NCBI RefSeq assembly: GCF_022539665.2
Contig: NC_081333.1
Span: 6,694,971 to 6,758,970, forward strand
Direction: 5' to 3'
Length of the DNA: 64,000 nucleotides
Origin: Daphnia carinata
Lineage: Eukaryota; Arthropoda; Branchiopoda; Diplostraca; Daphniidae
Shown: positions 1-16,700 of the stretch, one piece after another
Layout of the letters: every line of letters starts with the position of its first letter
How positions within the stretch are numbered: the first letter of the stretch is position 1
Position numbers and translations under genes: made by a program
Notes under the pieces: model-generated
What the model saw: only the letters and a program-made list of their open reading frames with translations
Database searches by the model: none
What the model was told of the DNA's origin: nothing

Positions 1-95
1 GTTTGACTAGACCGTTTTTTCTGTTTTCCTGTAACCATTCAAAGATAGTTGTAGTGAAAGGATGTTTTCGTTTTTTTAAATTCAAATTCAAATAG

Positions 96-2307
96 GCCCT
101 TCAGTATGTCGTGGTGGTTGTGGTTGTCCTCCATTGGTGTCATGCTCTCATGTTCAGTCGCTGTCAAGTTTGTTGGAATCTTTGTAGTCATCTTTGTCGG
201 ATGTCGCACCATTGCAGATCTATGGGAAATTCTAGGAGATCTTTCACGGCCTGTGGTATTTTCATTATTTTGCTTTGACGTCAACATTTGCATTTGCCTC
301 ATTTTTTCGTGTGAAAAACAGAGTTACACCGTTAAGCATTTTATGGCACGCGCCATTTGCCTGATTGGAATGCCGACACTATTGTACATGGGCATCTTTT
401 ACATACATTTGGCCGTTTTAAATAATAGCGGACCAGGTGACGGATTTTACAGTTCAGCATTCCAAGTTGGTCTCAAAGGCAACTACCTCCATGATGGCAG
501 TACACCACGACGTAAGCCTATTGCTTATTCTTTACTACTATGAGAAAGATGAGTTTAAAACAAGGTAATGTTTTATTTGTAGAGGTGGCATACGGTGCTC
601 TTTTAACATTAAAAAACGCCGTCACGAGTGGAGCTTACTTGCATTCTCACGATCATCTATACCCCGAAGAAATAGGCGGGAGCCAACAACAGATTACCAC
701 ATACGCGCACAAGGACGACAACAACAATTGGCATATTAAAAGGCATAACAAATTGGCACCCAGCTGGAATAGCACGAGACCTATCGATTTCGTGCGAAAT
801 GGCGACTTGTTGCGGCTCGAGCATTTTGTAACTGGCAGAAATTTGCATGCGCACAGGTCTTTGGCACCCATCACTATCAAACAGTTCCAAGTCACTGGAT
901 ACGGATTGGTTAGCATTGGCAATAGCATTTCTAATTCCTCCAATGTAGCTACATGACGTTCGTCACTCTTGTAATTTTCTACAAATGTTTTCTAGGATGG
1001 AGTAGGGGACACTAATGACATTTGGCGTCTAGAAATAGAAGATGGCGAAGAAGGTCAAATTCTGGAAACAATGCTGCATCGTTTTCGTTTGATCCACTAC
1101 AATCTCGGGTGTGCGTTGACTTGCACAAAGAAAAAACTTCCTGCCTGGTAGGGAGCTGACGTGTTCATTAATATGCCCGTTCGTTTTTTGTCATTGAATT
1201 GTTAACGTTTATTCTGAAAAGGGGATTCGAGCAAGATGAAGTAACGTGTAACCCGAACAGGAGAGATCCTAATGCGATCTGGAATATTGAAGAAAATATT
1301 TTTCCTCGCCGTAACTATTATTGATTTTTTGAATTCTGAATTAAATTTTTTCTTAAATAATGTATATAATTACGATAGTTCCTAATGTTTCGTTCCGCTC
1401 TTACGAGAAAAACTTCTTGCAGCGCTTCATCGAGTCGCACGTTGTTTTAATTAATGGTAATTCGGCTTTGAAGCCGAAAGAAGGAGAAGCAACGTCCAAA
1501 CCTTGGATGTGGCCAATCAATTTGCGGGTACAGAAGTCCAATTGAAACATCGTTTGTTTAACGTCTTGTAGAAAATTATTTATTCGCACAGGGCCAGTTT
1601 TTTTCTGGTGGTGAATTACAGGTTTATTTATTGGGTAATCCAATTATTTGGTGGGGGAACCTGGTCTTCATGGTGTTTTACTTAATCCTGTGGGTATCCG
1701 TTGGTGTCCGTACAAAAAGAAAGATAACAGTGACAGCAAGAGAAATAAGTAAAAATTGATTTCCTATTCAAGTAGTTCACATCAATTTGTTGTATTGATA
1801 ATATCGATTTCTCCGTTCACCATTAGTTTTGCAGGAAAGGGCTCTGTCTGCCTGCGGTTGGCTTTGGCTTGGCTGGCTGCTTCATTATCTTCCATTTTGG
1901 GGAATGAGTCGCGTTCTCTACTTTCACCATTATTTTCCTGCGTTGCTATTCTCTAGTATGATGTCAGGTAATGAACTTTCACGTCCGAATGAATACGAAT
2001 AATTCAGGATTACATATTTGTCTTATTTAGGAATCCTTCTCGATTACGTAATAGAATCCATACCACTTTCGCTACCCAAGAATTTGTTCAACGCGAGTTA
2101 CGCTGCTGTATTATCCGCAACGCTATTGATTTTGTTTTATAGGTAAGTATGTCCATATTGGATGACTATAGATTACACCACTAATTTAGTTTTTCTTTTA
2201 TCTTTAGTTTCTATCTATTCTCTCCACTTGTGTATGGACTAGTTAGGTATGCGGATACTAATTCTACCATGCACCATTTGCACTGGTTGTCCACTTGGGA
2301 ATTCTAA
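96..2307 (+). CDS. POMT2: Protein O-mannosyltransferase 2, copy A (5' end outside window)
   Basis: POMT2 is an ER membrane enzyme that, with POMT1, moves mannose from dolichyl-phosphate-mannose to Ser/Thr of secretory proteins such as dystroglycan. Ten exons are visible: 96-255, 322-511, 583-908, 996-1147, 1222-1310, 1379-1527, 1592-1748, 1827-1967, 2031-2142 and 2208-2307. All junctions are GT-AG and keep frame to TAA at 2305-2307. The part seen runs from a middle transmembrane segment ([13 protein letters not shown]) through the MIR region ([27 protein letters not shown]) to the C-terminal membrane block (RPWMWPIN-like [25 protein letters not shown]) and the family ending STWEF. The catalytic first loop lies upstream of the window. 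It is closest to copy C: over the 63-residue exon at 322-511 a hand count gives 47/63 identity with copy C and 38/63 with copy B. No frameshift or internal stop was found. Family assignment is firm; whether it is expressed is unknown. Confidence 0.9.
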
Positions 2308-2460
2308 CGCTATCTGCCTTATTTTATTGCATTTTTTCAATAGCAATTTTTTTCTTCAACCTCTTTTGATTTTACCATTTTTAAATTGATTTTTCCACTC
2401 TGCAGATAAGTTACACACCAAACTATTACACTGCATTACTCCTTCTTGCTCCGATAAATC

Positions 2461-2466
2461 AATAAA
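2461..2466 (+). terminator. poly(A) signal of POMT2 copy A
   Basis: AATAAA lies about 155 bases after the copy A stop codon, in AT-rich sequence. This is a normal distance for a short arthropod 3' UTR. Confidence 0.5.
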
Positions 2467-3679
2467 ACATAATTAGCTTATGGTTTATCAATTACTATGA
2501 TACTACAGTTACCACTATTTGGATATGTTTGTCGTTTGAGTACCCGGCATTTCACCGACGAATGCCCTTTTCATATGATCTATAAAATGCGCGAGCTAGG
2601 TTATGACGTTGCTGGAGTGGCCGTATGGCATTAAAAAATACATACTGTAATTAGTAATAAATGCAAAATGGCACGATTCCATGATTAATGGACAACCTTG
2701 TCAACCATGTATTTTCTGTCAAATGAGCTGTGCCCAGCTACGCGGAGGATACAATCCCAATATCCCCCCGGCCTTACTACTTTAAGTGTATGCACTATAT
2801 GCTAAGCTAAAAGGGAGGTTATATCATGCAAGCTATGAAGCTTCAGTAGATCTCGATTTTCATGGTAAATATCTCTAGACATTATTTTACGCGTTCAGTC
2901 GGCGTCATCCCAAGTCGTTAAGTTTTTCACGCTTGAATGGAAAGTCAGAATTTCCCTTAGTCCTCCCTTTCACAATTTTCTGATTGACTGGATTTAATAA
3001 GTTCATTTTTAAAGGGAGTAGCGCACTAGTTCGTAAGATGTTTTCAAGTCAATAGGGTATTCTAGTGAAAGATGGGTGTGCGAAATGTTTTTGCAAGTAT
3101 TGAATAGCTATGTTTAAATTCACCTTGCAGCCCACGAAAACTGTAAAAAACGACCTCAAGGCTACCAAGCGTACCACGTATCGGACATTCAGAAGATGTA
3201 TTCCTCAAAGGGGCTTAAGGGCAGCAGTACCTCACCATCGGTCTTCAAGTGAAGCTGTGTAGCCACGCCAACTATACAAATACGGTAAGCGCAATCTAAA
3301 ATGTTGGAAAAAACGATATTTTATTCACTCCAAAAATAGTAAAGCTAAAACTGTTCTAGATCTTTAACAATTTCTTAAAAGGTTGTGATTCCATCAGCCA
3401 TATTTTGCTAGATTCCAAAATTGTACTTAAACCGCATATTATAGTAAAGAAGCTCATATGAGGAAACAGCGAAAACTAAACAGCTAATACCGCTTTTTGC
3501 CGTTATTAATCTTTGCACAATTTATTTTTAATGCATTTTTCGTTAATCCAGAGTTGTTTTCAAATATCAAAGCATGTGCCACGTGGTACAAGCGTAGTGT
3601 GTCCTTAATGATATTCATTTCTCCCTGGCATAATGCCCCCTTTTTTTCCAATATTTTCAGTATACGTGTCCGAAAAGCC
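2467..3679. other. Intergenic DNA between POMT2 copies A and B, with a possible 5' UTR exon
   Basis: No protein gene is seen. A stretch at about 3131-3284 looks like an exon: it follows a pyrimidine tract ending CTTGCAG and stops at a good donor, ACG|GTAAGC. Its longest frame is open for about 39 codons and then meets TAG, so if transcribed it is more likely 5' UTR of copy B than coding. A second acceptor, TATTTTCAG at 3652-3660, lies just ahead of the copy B start codon and would be its splice partner. Confidence 0.3.
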
Positions 3680-6600
3680 ATGAAAGAAAAACAGAGTCCA
3701 GCATGTGCGGTAGATTCCTCGCCAAGTCCACCCATCAAAACATCTCTCGACAAGCAATCTGCCTCGCAGCAGTTTGGTCGGCCAGTATTCACTCAAAAGT
3801 TCAGGTAACCGACCCTTGTATCTATTCACCTTGAAATTTCATTGCTTCGTCATGAGCGCTCCTCTTTTCGATCCACTTCATCATATAATTACAAAAGCCT
3901 TGTGCTTATATCTCTGATGATTGATGTGCGTATAAGTAAAGGAGATAGAAACAAAAATGCAAGCGGTGTAGCCTTGCGGCAATATGAATCGTTGATTTAC
4001 TGACATTATTTTCTCATCTTGAAGGGAGGGCACCGGCGGCAAGGTGTGGTGGACCATTTTTACCCTTTTGATGGTAGCTACCGTGTCTGTTCGGTTTTAC
4101 AAATTACGTTATCCAGAACAAGTCTGGTAAGTCCATCTAATTGATGGAATCAACAACATGGTAATGATTTTTTTTTCTCTATTTCTATGTCACTATCCGA
4201 CAGTTGGGATGAAACACACTTTGGAAGACATGCCAACCAATACCTACAACGGACTTTCTTCTTTGACGTTCACCCACCACTTGGCAAAGTATCATCGTTC
4301 ACATAATCATTCAAGAACGAAAATGCATAACAAAACATGTGACGTTATTTTTGTAATTTTAGATGCTTGTTGCATTGTTTGGTTACTTGGACGGATACGA
4401 TGGTTCCTTCTGGTTTGAAGTAATTATATTACGTCTTTTCCGCAATTTAAAAAAGAAAACGTTTTTTCATGAATATTAAAATATTAGGTCGGGAAAAAAT
4501 ATGGAGATGCCTCTTACATGGGGATGCGAATAGTAAGTTGACCTACCTGTCTCCTTTTACTTTTGCTCGAATATAATACATTTAAAAACCAGAAGGTAAC
4601 CTACAAAAAAAATAAATAAAAAACAATGTAATACATTTTTTTAGGGATGTGCTATTATGGGAGCTTTGGTAGTTCCACTCTGCTTCTTGACCATCTGGGA
4701 AATGACAGCATCTTTACCAGCGTCTACCTTCACTGCCCTTTGTCTAATTTTTGGTAGGCATACTCCCTTGTGAAAATTCTTTTTGTCCATTCATAAAGCT
4801 TTTCAACTGTGTGCAGTATGAAGGAATTAGGTTGCAGCGATAGATTCATTGTTAATACTTAACTATGATAGGATAAAGTAAATAATGATAACCAATTTCT
4901 TTGTATTCTAAACAGATAACTCGTTGGTAGTACTGAACCGCTTTATACTTCTTGACCCACTGATGCTGTTCTTCATTTCGGCTACCGTTTTTTCTATGGC
5001 CCATTTTAACAAACAAAAAAGGTGCAGTGTGAAACACACATGCATGTGTCTGTTAACTAGAAAACGTAATTGTATATTTTACATTTATATGTTTTGTTGG
5101 TTTGTTCGACAGATCTTTCAGCTTCTTATGGTGGTTTTGGTTGTCGTCAACTGGCATATTCATGGCCGGATCTTTCAGCGTTAAATTTGTCGGATTGTTT
5201 CTCGTTTTCTTGGTTGGACTGCGAGCCATATATGATTTGTGGATTATTCTTGGAGATATGTCGCGACCGGTGGTAAGATCTTCAAATTATTTAGAGATTA
5301 TTTCACTGGAATACTAGACGAAATTAAAATGCGAACAATTTTTCTTCGCAATTTTTTTTAGACATATACAGTCAAACATTTCCTTGCAAGAGCTCTGTGT
5401 CTGATAGCGCTTCCCGTCGCTCTGTATGTCGCCATTTTCTACGTTCATTTGAGGATTCTCCATCTCGGAGGGGAAGAAGACGAATTTTACAGCTCTGCTT
5501 TCCAAGTGAGTCTCAAAGGCAACATGTTCCACAATTCTACTGGACCCCGAGGTATTTATGCCGTTTGATTTCCCACATCTGCGATTGCCTTGTAATCAAA
5601 TTGTGCAACTTACTTAATCTATTGCGCTCCGCTCTAATTTCAGAGGTTGCATATGGAGCAGTTATCAGAGTGAAAAATAATGTTCTTGAGGGCCAATATC
5701 TTCATTCACATCGAGAGCTCTATCCTGTCGGTGCAAGACAGCAGCAGATTACCACCGTATACATCAGGGATCCGAATAACCGGTGGTTCATCAAAAGACA
5801 CAATCAATCTTCTCCTCTGTGGAATGCTACAGATCCCATTGATTTAGTCCGTAACGGCGATTTGATCCGAATAGAACATCGAACAACAGGACGCAATCTT
5901 CACGTTCATAGAGGACCGGCGCCCATCTCTAATAAAATGTATCAAGTCACTGGTTATGGCGTGGTACGTAGTCTATTCCCTTAATTTCATTTTGTCTTAA
6001 ATTTTGTATATAAATGAAGTCAGTTTTAACTTTTCTTTGAAGAGAGGAGAAGGTAACGATGATGATTTCTGGCGTCTCGAAATCGAAGGGGCGGCAGAAG
6101 GCGAAGTGCTAGAAATTGTGCGACACAGTTTTCGGTTGGTGAGTCCAAATAATAAATGCGTCCTTACTTCTACGACGAAAAATTTACCAGAATGGGGATT
6201 CGGATCTGCTGAAGTGGCCTGCAATCCCAAAATACATGATGATCGCGCCTATTGGCACATCGACGATAACCGTTATCCACGCCGTAATGAGATACGTTTT
6301 AAATTTTTACGTACACAAAAATATTAATTTTCATTGGTTGCGCCCATTTATTTTGTTTAGTTCCCAACGTCAGCTACACCATATATGAGCTCAGTTTCCT
6401 GGAGCGATTTATCGAATCCCATAAGAACATGTTTATGGGTAATGCTGGCTTTAGACCAAAAATAAGTGATTTCCAATCTAGGCCGTGGATGTGGCCTATC
6501 AATTTCAGGGTATACAAAAACAAAAGCAAGAAAATTTTTTTATCAAGTTAAGGTATCATGGAGCTATTTTGTTCATTCAATAGGGCCAATTCTTCTCAGT

Positions 6601-7304
6601 GGAGGGAGTAGTCATCTACCTACTGGGCAATCCAATCATCTGGTGGGGACACTGTCTCTGTTTTCTCTTTTACTTTCTCCTTTGGATCGTGAATGCCGTC
6701 ATCGAGAAACGATCAGTCAACATCTCAGATAAGCAACTCGGTATGAACTAAACTGGTACCCGTAAAAACCTTACGTTACAAGACTAATTTATTTTTTTCG
6801 GTTGTGTACGTTACTTTAGATTTGCAGAGGAGAACACTAAATACGTGCAAATGGCTATTTATCGGTTTCTTGTGCCACTATGCACCATTCTGGCCTATGG
6901 CGCGTATATTGTACTTTCACCACTATTTTCCTGCTCTGCTCTTCTCAAATATGATATCAGGTAACCCAATGTGTAATTGGGTAACCTCACTTTTTTTTGC
7001 CTCACCATTGAACGTCGTCTTTCTATTATGTAGGAATGATGCTAAATTACATTTTGGAAACCTTTTCGGAAAAAATTTCACCCAAGTTCTACACGTACTT
7101 CGTTTCGGGACTACTTTTGGTATTTTTTTACAGGTAAACCAATGATTTCATCATATTTAAGATAAATTTATTAACAAATGTTTTTTACCTTTAAACAGCT
7201 TCTACCTTTTTACCCCTATCACTTACGGATATCCGAATCGTCCGTCACAGTACAACGATTCCCAAATGTACGGCATGAAGTGGATATCGAGTTGGGAATT
7301 TTAG
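3680..7304 (+). CDS. POMT2: Protein O-mannosyltransferase 2, copy B (complete, divergent)
   Basis: A complete 730-residue POMT2 in 16 exons: 3680-3804, 4025-4126, 4204-4288, 4363-4419, 4488-4532, 4645-4753, 4916-5021, 5113-5272, 5362-5551, 5644-5963, 6043-6283, 6361-6509, 6584-6740, 6820-6960, 7034-7133 and 7199-7304. The ATG at 3680 follows a strong 3' splice site at 3660; the frame is open further upstream, so an earlier start is not excluded. The catalytic WDETHFG with Asp78-Glu79 is present, as is [11 protein letters not shown]. Between them, however, the loop reads [10 protein letters not shown], where copy C has [10 protein letters not shown]. The MIR region keeps [10 protein letters not shown] and [11 protein letters not shown], and the end is SSWEF. 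Relative to the other copies it has one extra intron (4420-4487) and lacks the intron that copies A and C carry before the Gly of their W-G pair. It may be a specialised paralogue. Confidence 0.92.
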
Positions 7305-8284
7305 TAGATTTAAATCTTTAGTGACAATCGTTCCGGAAAAGAAAGTTTGGGAAAAACAAACTAAAAAGATTGGAAAAAAATTCTTTTTATCACTGATCCA
7401 CAGAATACGTGTGTTCCATTCCATAATGTGTCTGTCCTTTGCTCATCTTGTGCAACAGAATTCATTGGACATGAAGAAAATTACACACTGCATCTCACCA
7501 TATTTTTTGGCTGCTAAAAGTTGTAAAGAAAAGATGCAATACGGGATAATGTGATGCTTCGCTTCTTAGAAACACCAGAGAACAAAGTTTTTTTTTTATC
7601 TCGTAATCACAAACTTTTAGTTTCGACAACACTCAACAGATGTCATGATTTTCAAAACATTGCCAATTTCTGCTGTCAAAGACATAAGTGTTAAGATGCA
7701 GAAAAGTGTTGATATTCAAAAGAGTTTCAAAGAGAAAAAAAAACAGTGGATCCAGTAATCAATGTTATAGCTTAACAAATAGTAAATAGTAAAAGAGAGC
7801 CTCTAGTTCAATGTCCAATACTGTCGGTGTGACTCTGCTTGCAACCCGTGGAATTTCTTTGGCCGCCGGCATTTCCAAGCATACGCGCTCGGCGTTGGGA
7901 GTTAATTCTGGCTTGCCTTGTCAACTTGTGGCTCCCTAGCTGTGCAAAAGCAGTCGTGTTGTGGCCATCTCTTGCTTCAAGTCATTCGCAATTTTCGCTG
8001 TCAAATCTTAGGTAACAATCTTTTATGTATGTAGTTAAATTGTGTGTCAAATGTACATTCTTTATTCATAGTAAAAAAATTCACATAATCTCAATTTCAC
8101 ATAAATCAAAACAATCTAAAATAATGAATAAACATAGTTTGTGACTACACAAGCCTTACCTGGTACTGCTTAGATTGAAATGTAAACTTGAAATTATTAA
8201 AATTGCAGATGAAAATGGTTAAATCATTCACTAAGGTATTCGTTCCCTGTAAGCGTTTCTTGTTTGGCTACAGGTAAAAAAAAA
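7305..8284. other. Intergenic DNA between POMT2 copies B and C, with a possible 5' UTR exon
   Basis: No protein gene is seen. A GC-richer stretch at about 7800-8011 ends at a fair donor (CTTAG|GTAACA). A matching acceptor (TTTGGCTACAG, ending about 8273) lies just before the copy C start. I infer a 5' UTR exon and an intron of about 260 bases, which would give copy C its own promoter. No clear AATAAA was found close behind the copy B stop. Confidence 0.3.
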
Positions 8285-12058
<3,774 letters not shown>

Positions 12059-12296
12059 TCACACACCGGTGTTGTTGCTTTTAAATGGAAATCTACTTTC
12101 ATTGCCCTTAACCAATATGGATCTTCTTCGGTTTTTACTTTTTACCACTTCCTTTGGGACAAATTGGAAAACAGTTCGTCGAACATTTAATTACATTTGG
12201 TCTTTCTCTGACTTGAATTGTTAACTGGTTTTCTAATATAGTCCTGTAGGCTACGCAAGTGCACGTTTCAGTATGTAATGACTGAAACTAGAAGTT

Positions 12297-12302
12297 AATA
12301 AA
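12297..12302 (+). terminator. poly(A) signal of POMT2 copy C
   Basis: AATAAA about 240 bases after the copy C stop codon marks a likely 3' end. Confidence 0.5.
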
Positions 12303-13745
12303 AACTTCGTTAAGAACGATAAAAAAAGCAAGTAATTGATTAACCATGCTCGTTTAGATAAAACACAATGCTTTTTAAAAGCATGAACGGAGGGAAAATT
12401 TGTTTATTGCGCTGTGTTGCAACGGCACAAAGAAAATATAGAATTGAGCACGAATGACATGTAATGATGGAGTTTTGGTTAACGAGATACGTTCATCCAT
12501 TTTCAACGGGTTTCTGATGCAAGTTTCCGTAATAATGGGCAAGGATTGACGCACGATCGCCAAACTTTGAAAACCTTAAGCGCGTTTGTGAAAAACATGA
12601 TTAGGCAAATTTCGAGAAAGCATGGGCTGCATTGCACCCGCATAGAAGGAAATGCTTGGAAAGAACAAAATCCGTTTTTTTTTAATAAGATATTTTATTT
12701 AGTTACTTATATTTTGCTTGAGCTCAACCTGTTTAAATAATATCATAATGTTGTCGTGTTCTCTTCGGAGATATTCGATAAGAAAAAAAAATAAGGAAAG
12801 CAAAAAACTAACCCAGTGCAGCGCCCAGCATAAATAAGACACAACGAGACACACCTATCAATAAACAAAGAATTGGCAGAAATTTCGGATTTCCACCTGC
12901 CACGCCTGAATTTCATTTTGTCGAATCGAGTTCAACAAATGTGGATGTCCACACCCACTTTTCTTTTTTACACTTCCTTTAAAAGCAATTCTTGTTTTAT
13001 CTATTTTCATTCATGCCGTTTTGTTTGTTTCTTTTTTTCTTGTACATGGATACATATATATTGAATGTTACCTTTTTTCTCATGAAAACTTGGGCTGGAT
13101 GCGTTGGGGAATGATCAAATGAAGGTAGCCGATCGAGCAAGGCTATATTGCGGTCTAGTTCGTCGCAAAACTTTCTAAGCAAATTATCACTTCTTCGTGC
13201 TCACCGATTTCACAGCGAAAAGAAAATTTGAGGCCCACCATACAAAGCTCCTCTTCTTGCCTCCATATTATTTATCCGTGAGAAAACGGAAGCCGTCCTA
13301 ACCACCCAATGGCCTTTTCAGAGCATCAATCTAAAATGTTAGGTCACTCAAGGCAGTTGAAGGAGGTCGTTTTGCTCAGTTTACTATAAGGTCGAAAAAT
13401 AAAAAAATCAAGGACGAACACTTCTACTACTTATTATAATAATTGTATTTTTAGATATACTGTATAACGGTCAAAATATCGTCACCAAGAAAGCGTATTT
13501 CTTTACATTATGTTTGCCAGTCTTAGGTTTACACATTTTTCACAGCTGGTTCCACCAGAAGCGCTACAAATTTTTAACATATATTTTGTAGCGCATTTTA
13601 AGAAATGAACATCATTCAACGGGACAACCAGTCCTCTGTTATTGTACAGTCACATACAAAAAAAATCTTCTTCTTTTGGGAGCCATTTGCTGTACAAGCA
13701 AAATTAGATTTTGCCCGAAACTTCATCGCCTCACTTCTAAGGATC
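12303..13745. other. Convergent intergenic region
   Basis: This lies between the end of POMT2 copy C (plus strand) and the end of the dehydrogenase gene (minus strand). It is AT-rich, without a supported reading frame or RNA gene. It should contain the 3' UTR of the dehydrogenase, but I found no clear minus-strand AATAAA. Confidence 0.4.
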
Positions 13746-16700
13746 TTACACCTTTAGAATGTTAGCGATGTTATGCTTGTACTTTCGCTGTACGATGTAC
13801 TGCCTCAATCCAGATGGTATGCAAAACAGAAGACTGATACGAAAACGAGTTGCGCAGCCCGGCACAGCGGCATAAACATCCGAAGGTGATTTGGCCATGA
13901 GGGCATCGTCGAAACATCGGCATAGGTAAACAGGTATGGTGGGTGCCTGGGCTCTGGTGGCAGTTTCCATGTCGTCCATATCGAGCTCCTCAGATTTTGA
14001 CTTGGCCACACGGTCATGGTAAGCTATAAAGATTTCCTGATTAGCCAACCGTAACTCAGGGGTCATCTCGTTCCACATTTCGTTCATTTTCCTATTAAAG
14101 AGAAACAATGAATAAAGAAAACATTTTAAAACAGTTATGGCGTTCCAGCGAGTCACGTTTTGCTTAATCGACAATAATGTTTATGAATATTTTGTTGACT
14201 TTACTTGTGGTGTTGATCGAACAGGCATTTATCAAGGAACGAGCTATCCGGTTGGACGAGTGAGACATCCACGCCGACACGCGCTAATTCAAATCTTAAG
14301 GCTTCCGACAGGCCTTCCACAGCATGCTTAGTGCCGGAATAAATAGAAAGGCCGGGTTCCGGATCGTTATGACCGCCTGCCAGGCTACCCACGTTGATGA
14401 TACGTCCTGCCATTGTTTCGAAATGCAAAAGTAAGAACAACCACTACACCGTGCAAATTGCATAATTACCTCTTCCAGATTTGAGAAGGGGCAAGAAAAT
14501 GCGGACAGAATCCACCACACCGACATAGTTGACACGGAATTGCTGTTCACAGTGTTTCTGCGTTTGCCACTCTAATTCTCCACAGACGCAGTAGGTCGCC
14601 GCGTTGATCAATGCCCACAGACCTGAATGAATTGTTTTATAACATAACTATGGTTATTGAAGGCTGGTTTGTTGAGCAATGAAATGAATGCGGAAGCCTG
14701 CGAAGACATGCAACATTGGTCGTTTAGCTCATAAAAATTGCGCGGCACGTGTCGTCTTACAGTAGAAGTCTGACCTCTTTGTCCTAAATTCCTGCTGACG
14801 GTTTCCCGTCTTCAGATATTCTATACATTCACCTAGTTTTCATTACCAAACAAAACATTTTATTTTTTTTCTTAGGAAAAAAATATTTCGTGTTTAAATA
14901 TCAAACAAGAGAAAGACTGTCTTTGTTGGAGACTGATTGATAGACCTAAACTACATTTGCAGAAACATCACCGAGTTAGTTTGTCGTCCTTCTTTTCGCA
15001 CGATTCGCACGCAATAAAAGAATTTTCCTACATGACATACGATTTTCACGTTGACGTTTTGTTTGATATTTCGGTGTGAGATTTCTTTTAGAGAGGCGTG
15101 AATGTTTTCTTTGTGGAATTGAAAAATGAATAAGCGATTAGTAGAGTACGGCTGACATTTTTAGCGAACGGTTTTATGCGTGGCGGGCACCAACAGGTTA
15201 GCGCGAGCTAGACACACGTACTACTTATTCGTCACGAGGTCACCTTCGGCAGGCTTTTACACACACACATACACAAATATAAAAAATAAAAGCATTCAAA
15301 CTTTCACTACGAGTGTGAGAGAAGACAACCATTGTACAGTCAATTTCAAGGATTATGCTCGTTTTCGTTTCTTTTTCCCAACGTAAAGTAAAATATGATA
15401 TAATGGCTCCAAATGCTGCGTTCACCATTGTGGGCAGTATCAAGGACCATCAAATTCCTACACGAAATTCCTGTATGTCTTTGAGCGAATAAGTCTAGGA
15501 CGCGTCGGGCTAAACAACAAACGGGAAAACGTAGAATAACTTGCGTCCTTTCTGAAATCAACTTTCTTTTGCGACTTGATTTTCTCCGCATTTCATTCGT
15601 CTTCTTTCCCCCGATTGCTATAACCATCTAGTTGCGCTAGAGTTGCTGCCGGTATTACGAGCGCGCACTTTATCCGGTGAGAACATCAGGAGGTTTCCAA
15701 AGAAGTTTCATTAAAATGAGGATGCTAGAAAACGTACACGGATGCCGTAAGAATCAAGTCATGTAGAACCAATGAGTTTGGCAAAAGTATCCCACCGCTC
15801 TTCCACTCATGCTGGAACGAATGTAGCTTTCTTCTCTGCTTCTTAAGTCGTATCCGGCACACGAAAAACTCTTTCCGACAAGATAGAGATGCTAATAGCT
15901 AACCGCAAAAATTCATAGTTCTCGCGTAGGTTGTGTGGTGAAGATTGAAACGGCAATCTCTTAATCATCGTTTTTCTTTAGAACAAAAAAAAAAAAACTA
16001 ACAAGCGAGATGTTCACATCGCCTCGGTTTTTTTGCCGTTATCCAGAAGTACAAGAACAAAACAAAACAAAAAAAGAGCTTCATATTTCTCACTGTCATC
16101 GTTAACATTAGGCGCGGCATTAAACAAACACGTTGGAATAGAATAAGTTTGACCAGCTGGGAGTCGTCCATCATCGCCCAAGCTTCACTTATCCTTTACG
16201 CCCTTAACTCAGTTCAACCCACTTCAAACTCCCCAAGTCAAATTTACTTGTCAAAATCTTATTTATTTTAGCGGGTAAAGCCGTTAAAGACATCAAGCGA
16301 TAAACATAAACAACAGAGGTCCGAAACGTTAGTTCAAGGAATCTCATGAATGGGACCCCGTTGCCGCCATGGCGTGGAACCGATCACTTTACTATAGTTT
16401 TTTTGCTTTTTGTTACTTGCTTTATCCATTAGTTTCAGGACGATTCACAGGGCCCTTAAGATTGTTTTTTTTTCTTGGTTACTGTTACCAAAGCGTAAAT
16501 TCGGTCAATAAAGTTTCCACTCTACAAAGGCATGGTGCAACTATCGAGGGCTGCCCTTGTAAGCTTGTAACGCTATCATTATTTGAAACAACAAAAAAAA
16601 TAACTACATAAATACGTATAGATACTGCGGTTCGAGGAACGGCATCGTTTCGCAACATTATAACGAAGTAAGAAAAAAAAGCGAGGCCCTTATGGTATTG

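Noticed and set aside
96-2307. POMT2 copy A as a pseudogene
   Set aside because: It looked broken because its frames shift between segments, but every shift is resolved by a GT-AG intron at the same site and phase as in copies B and C.
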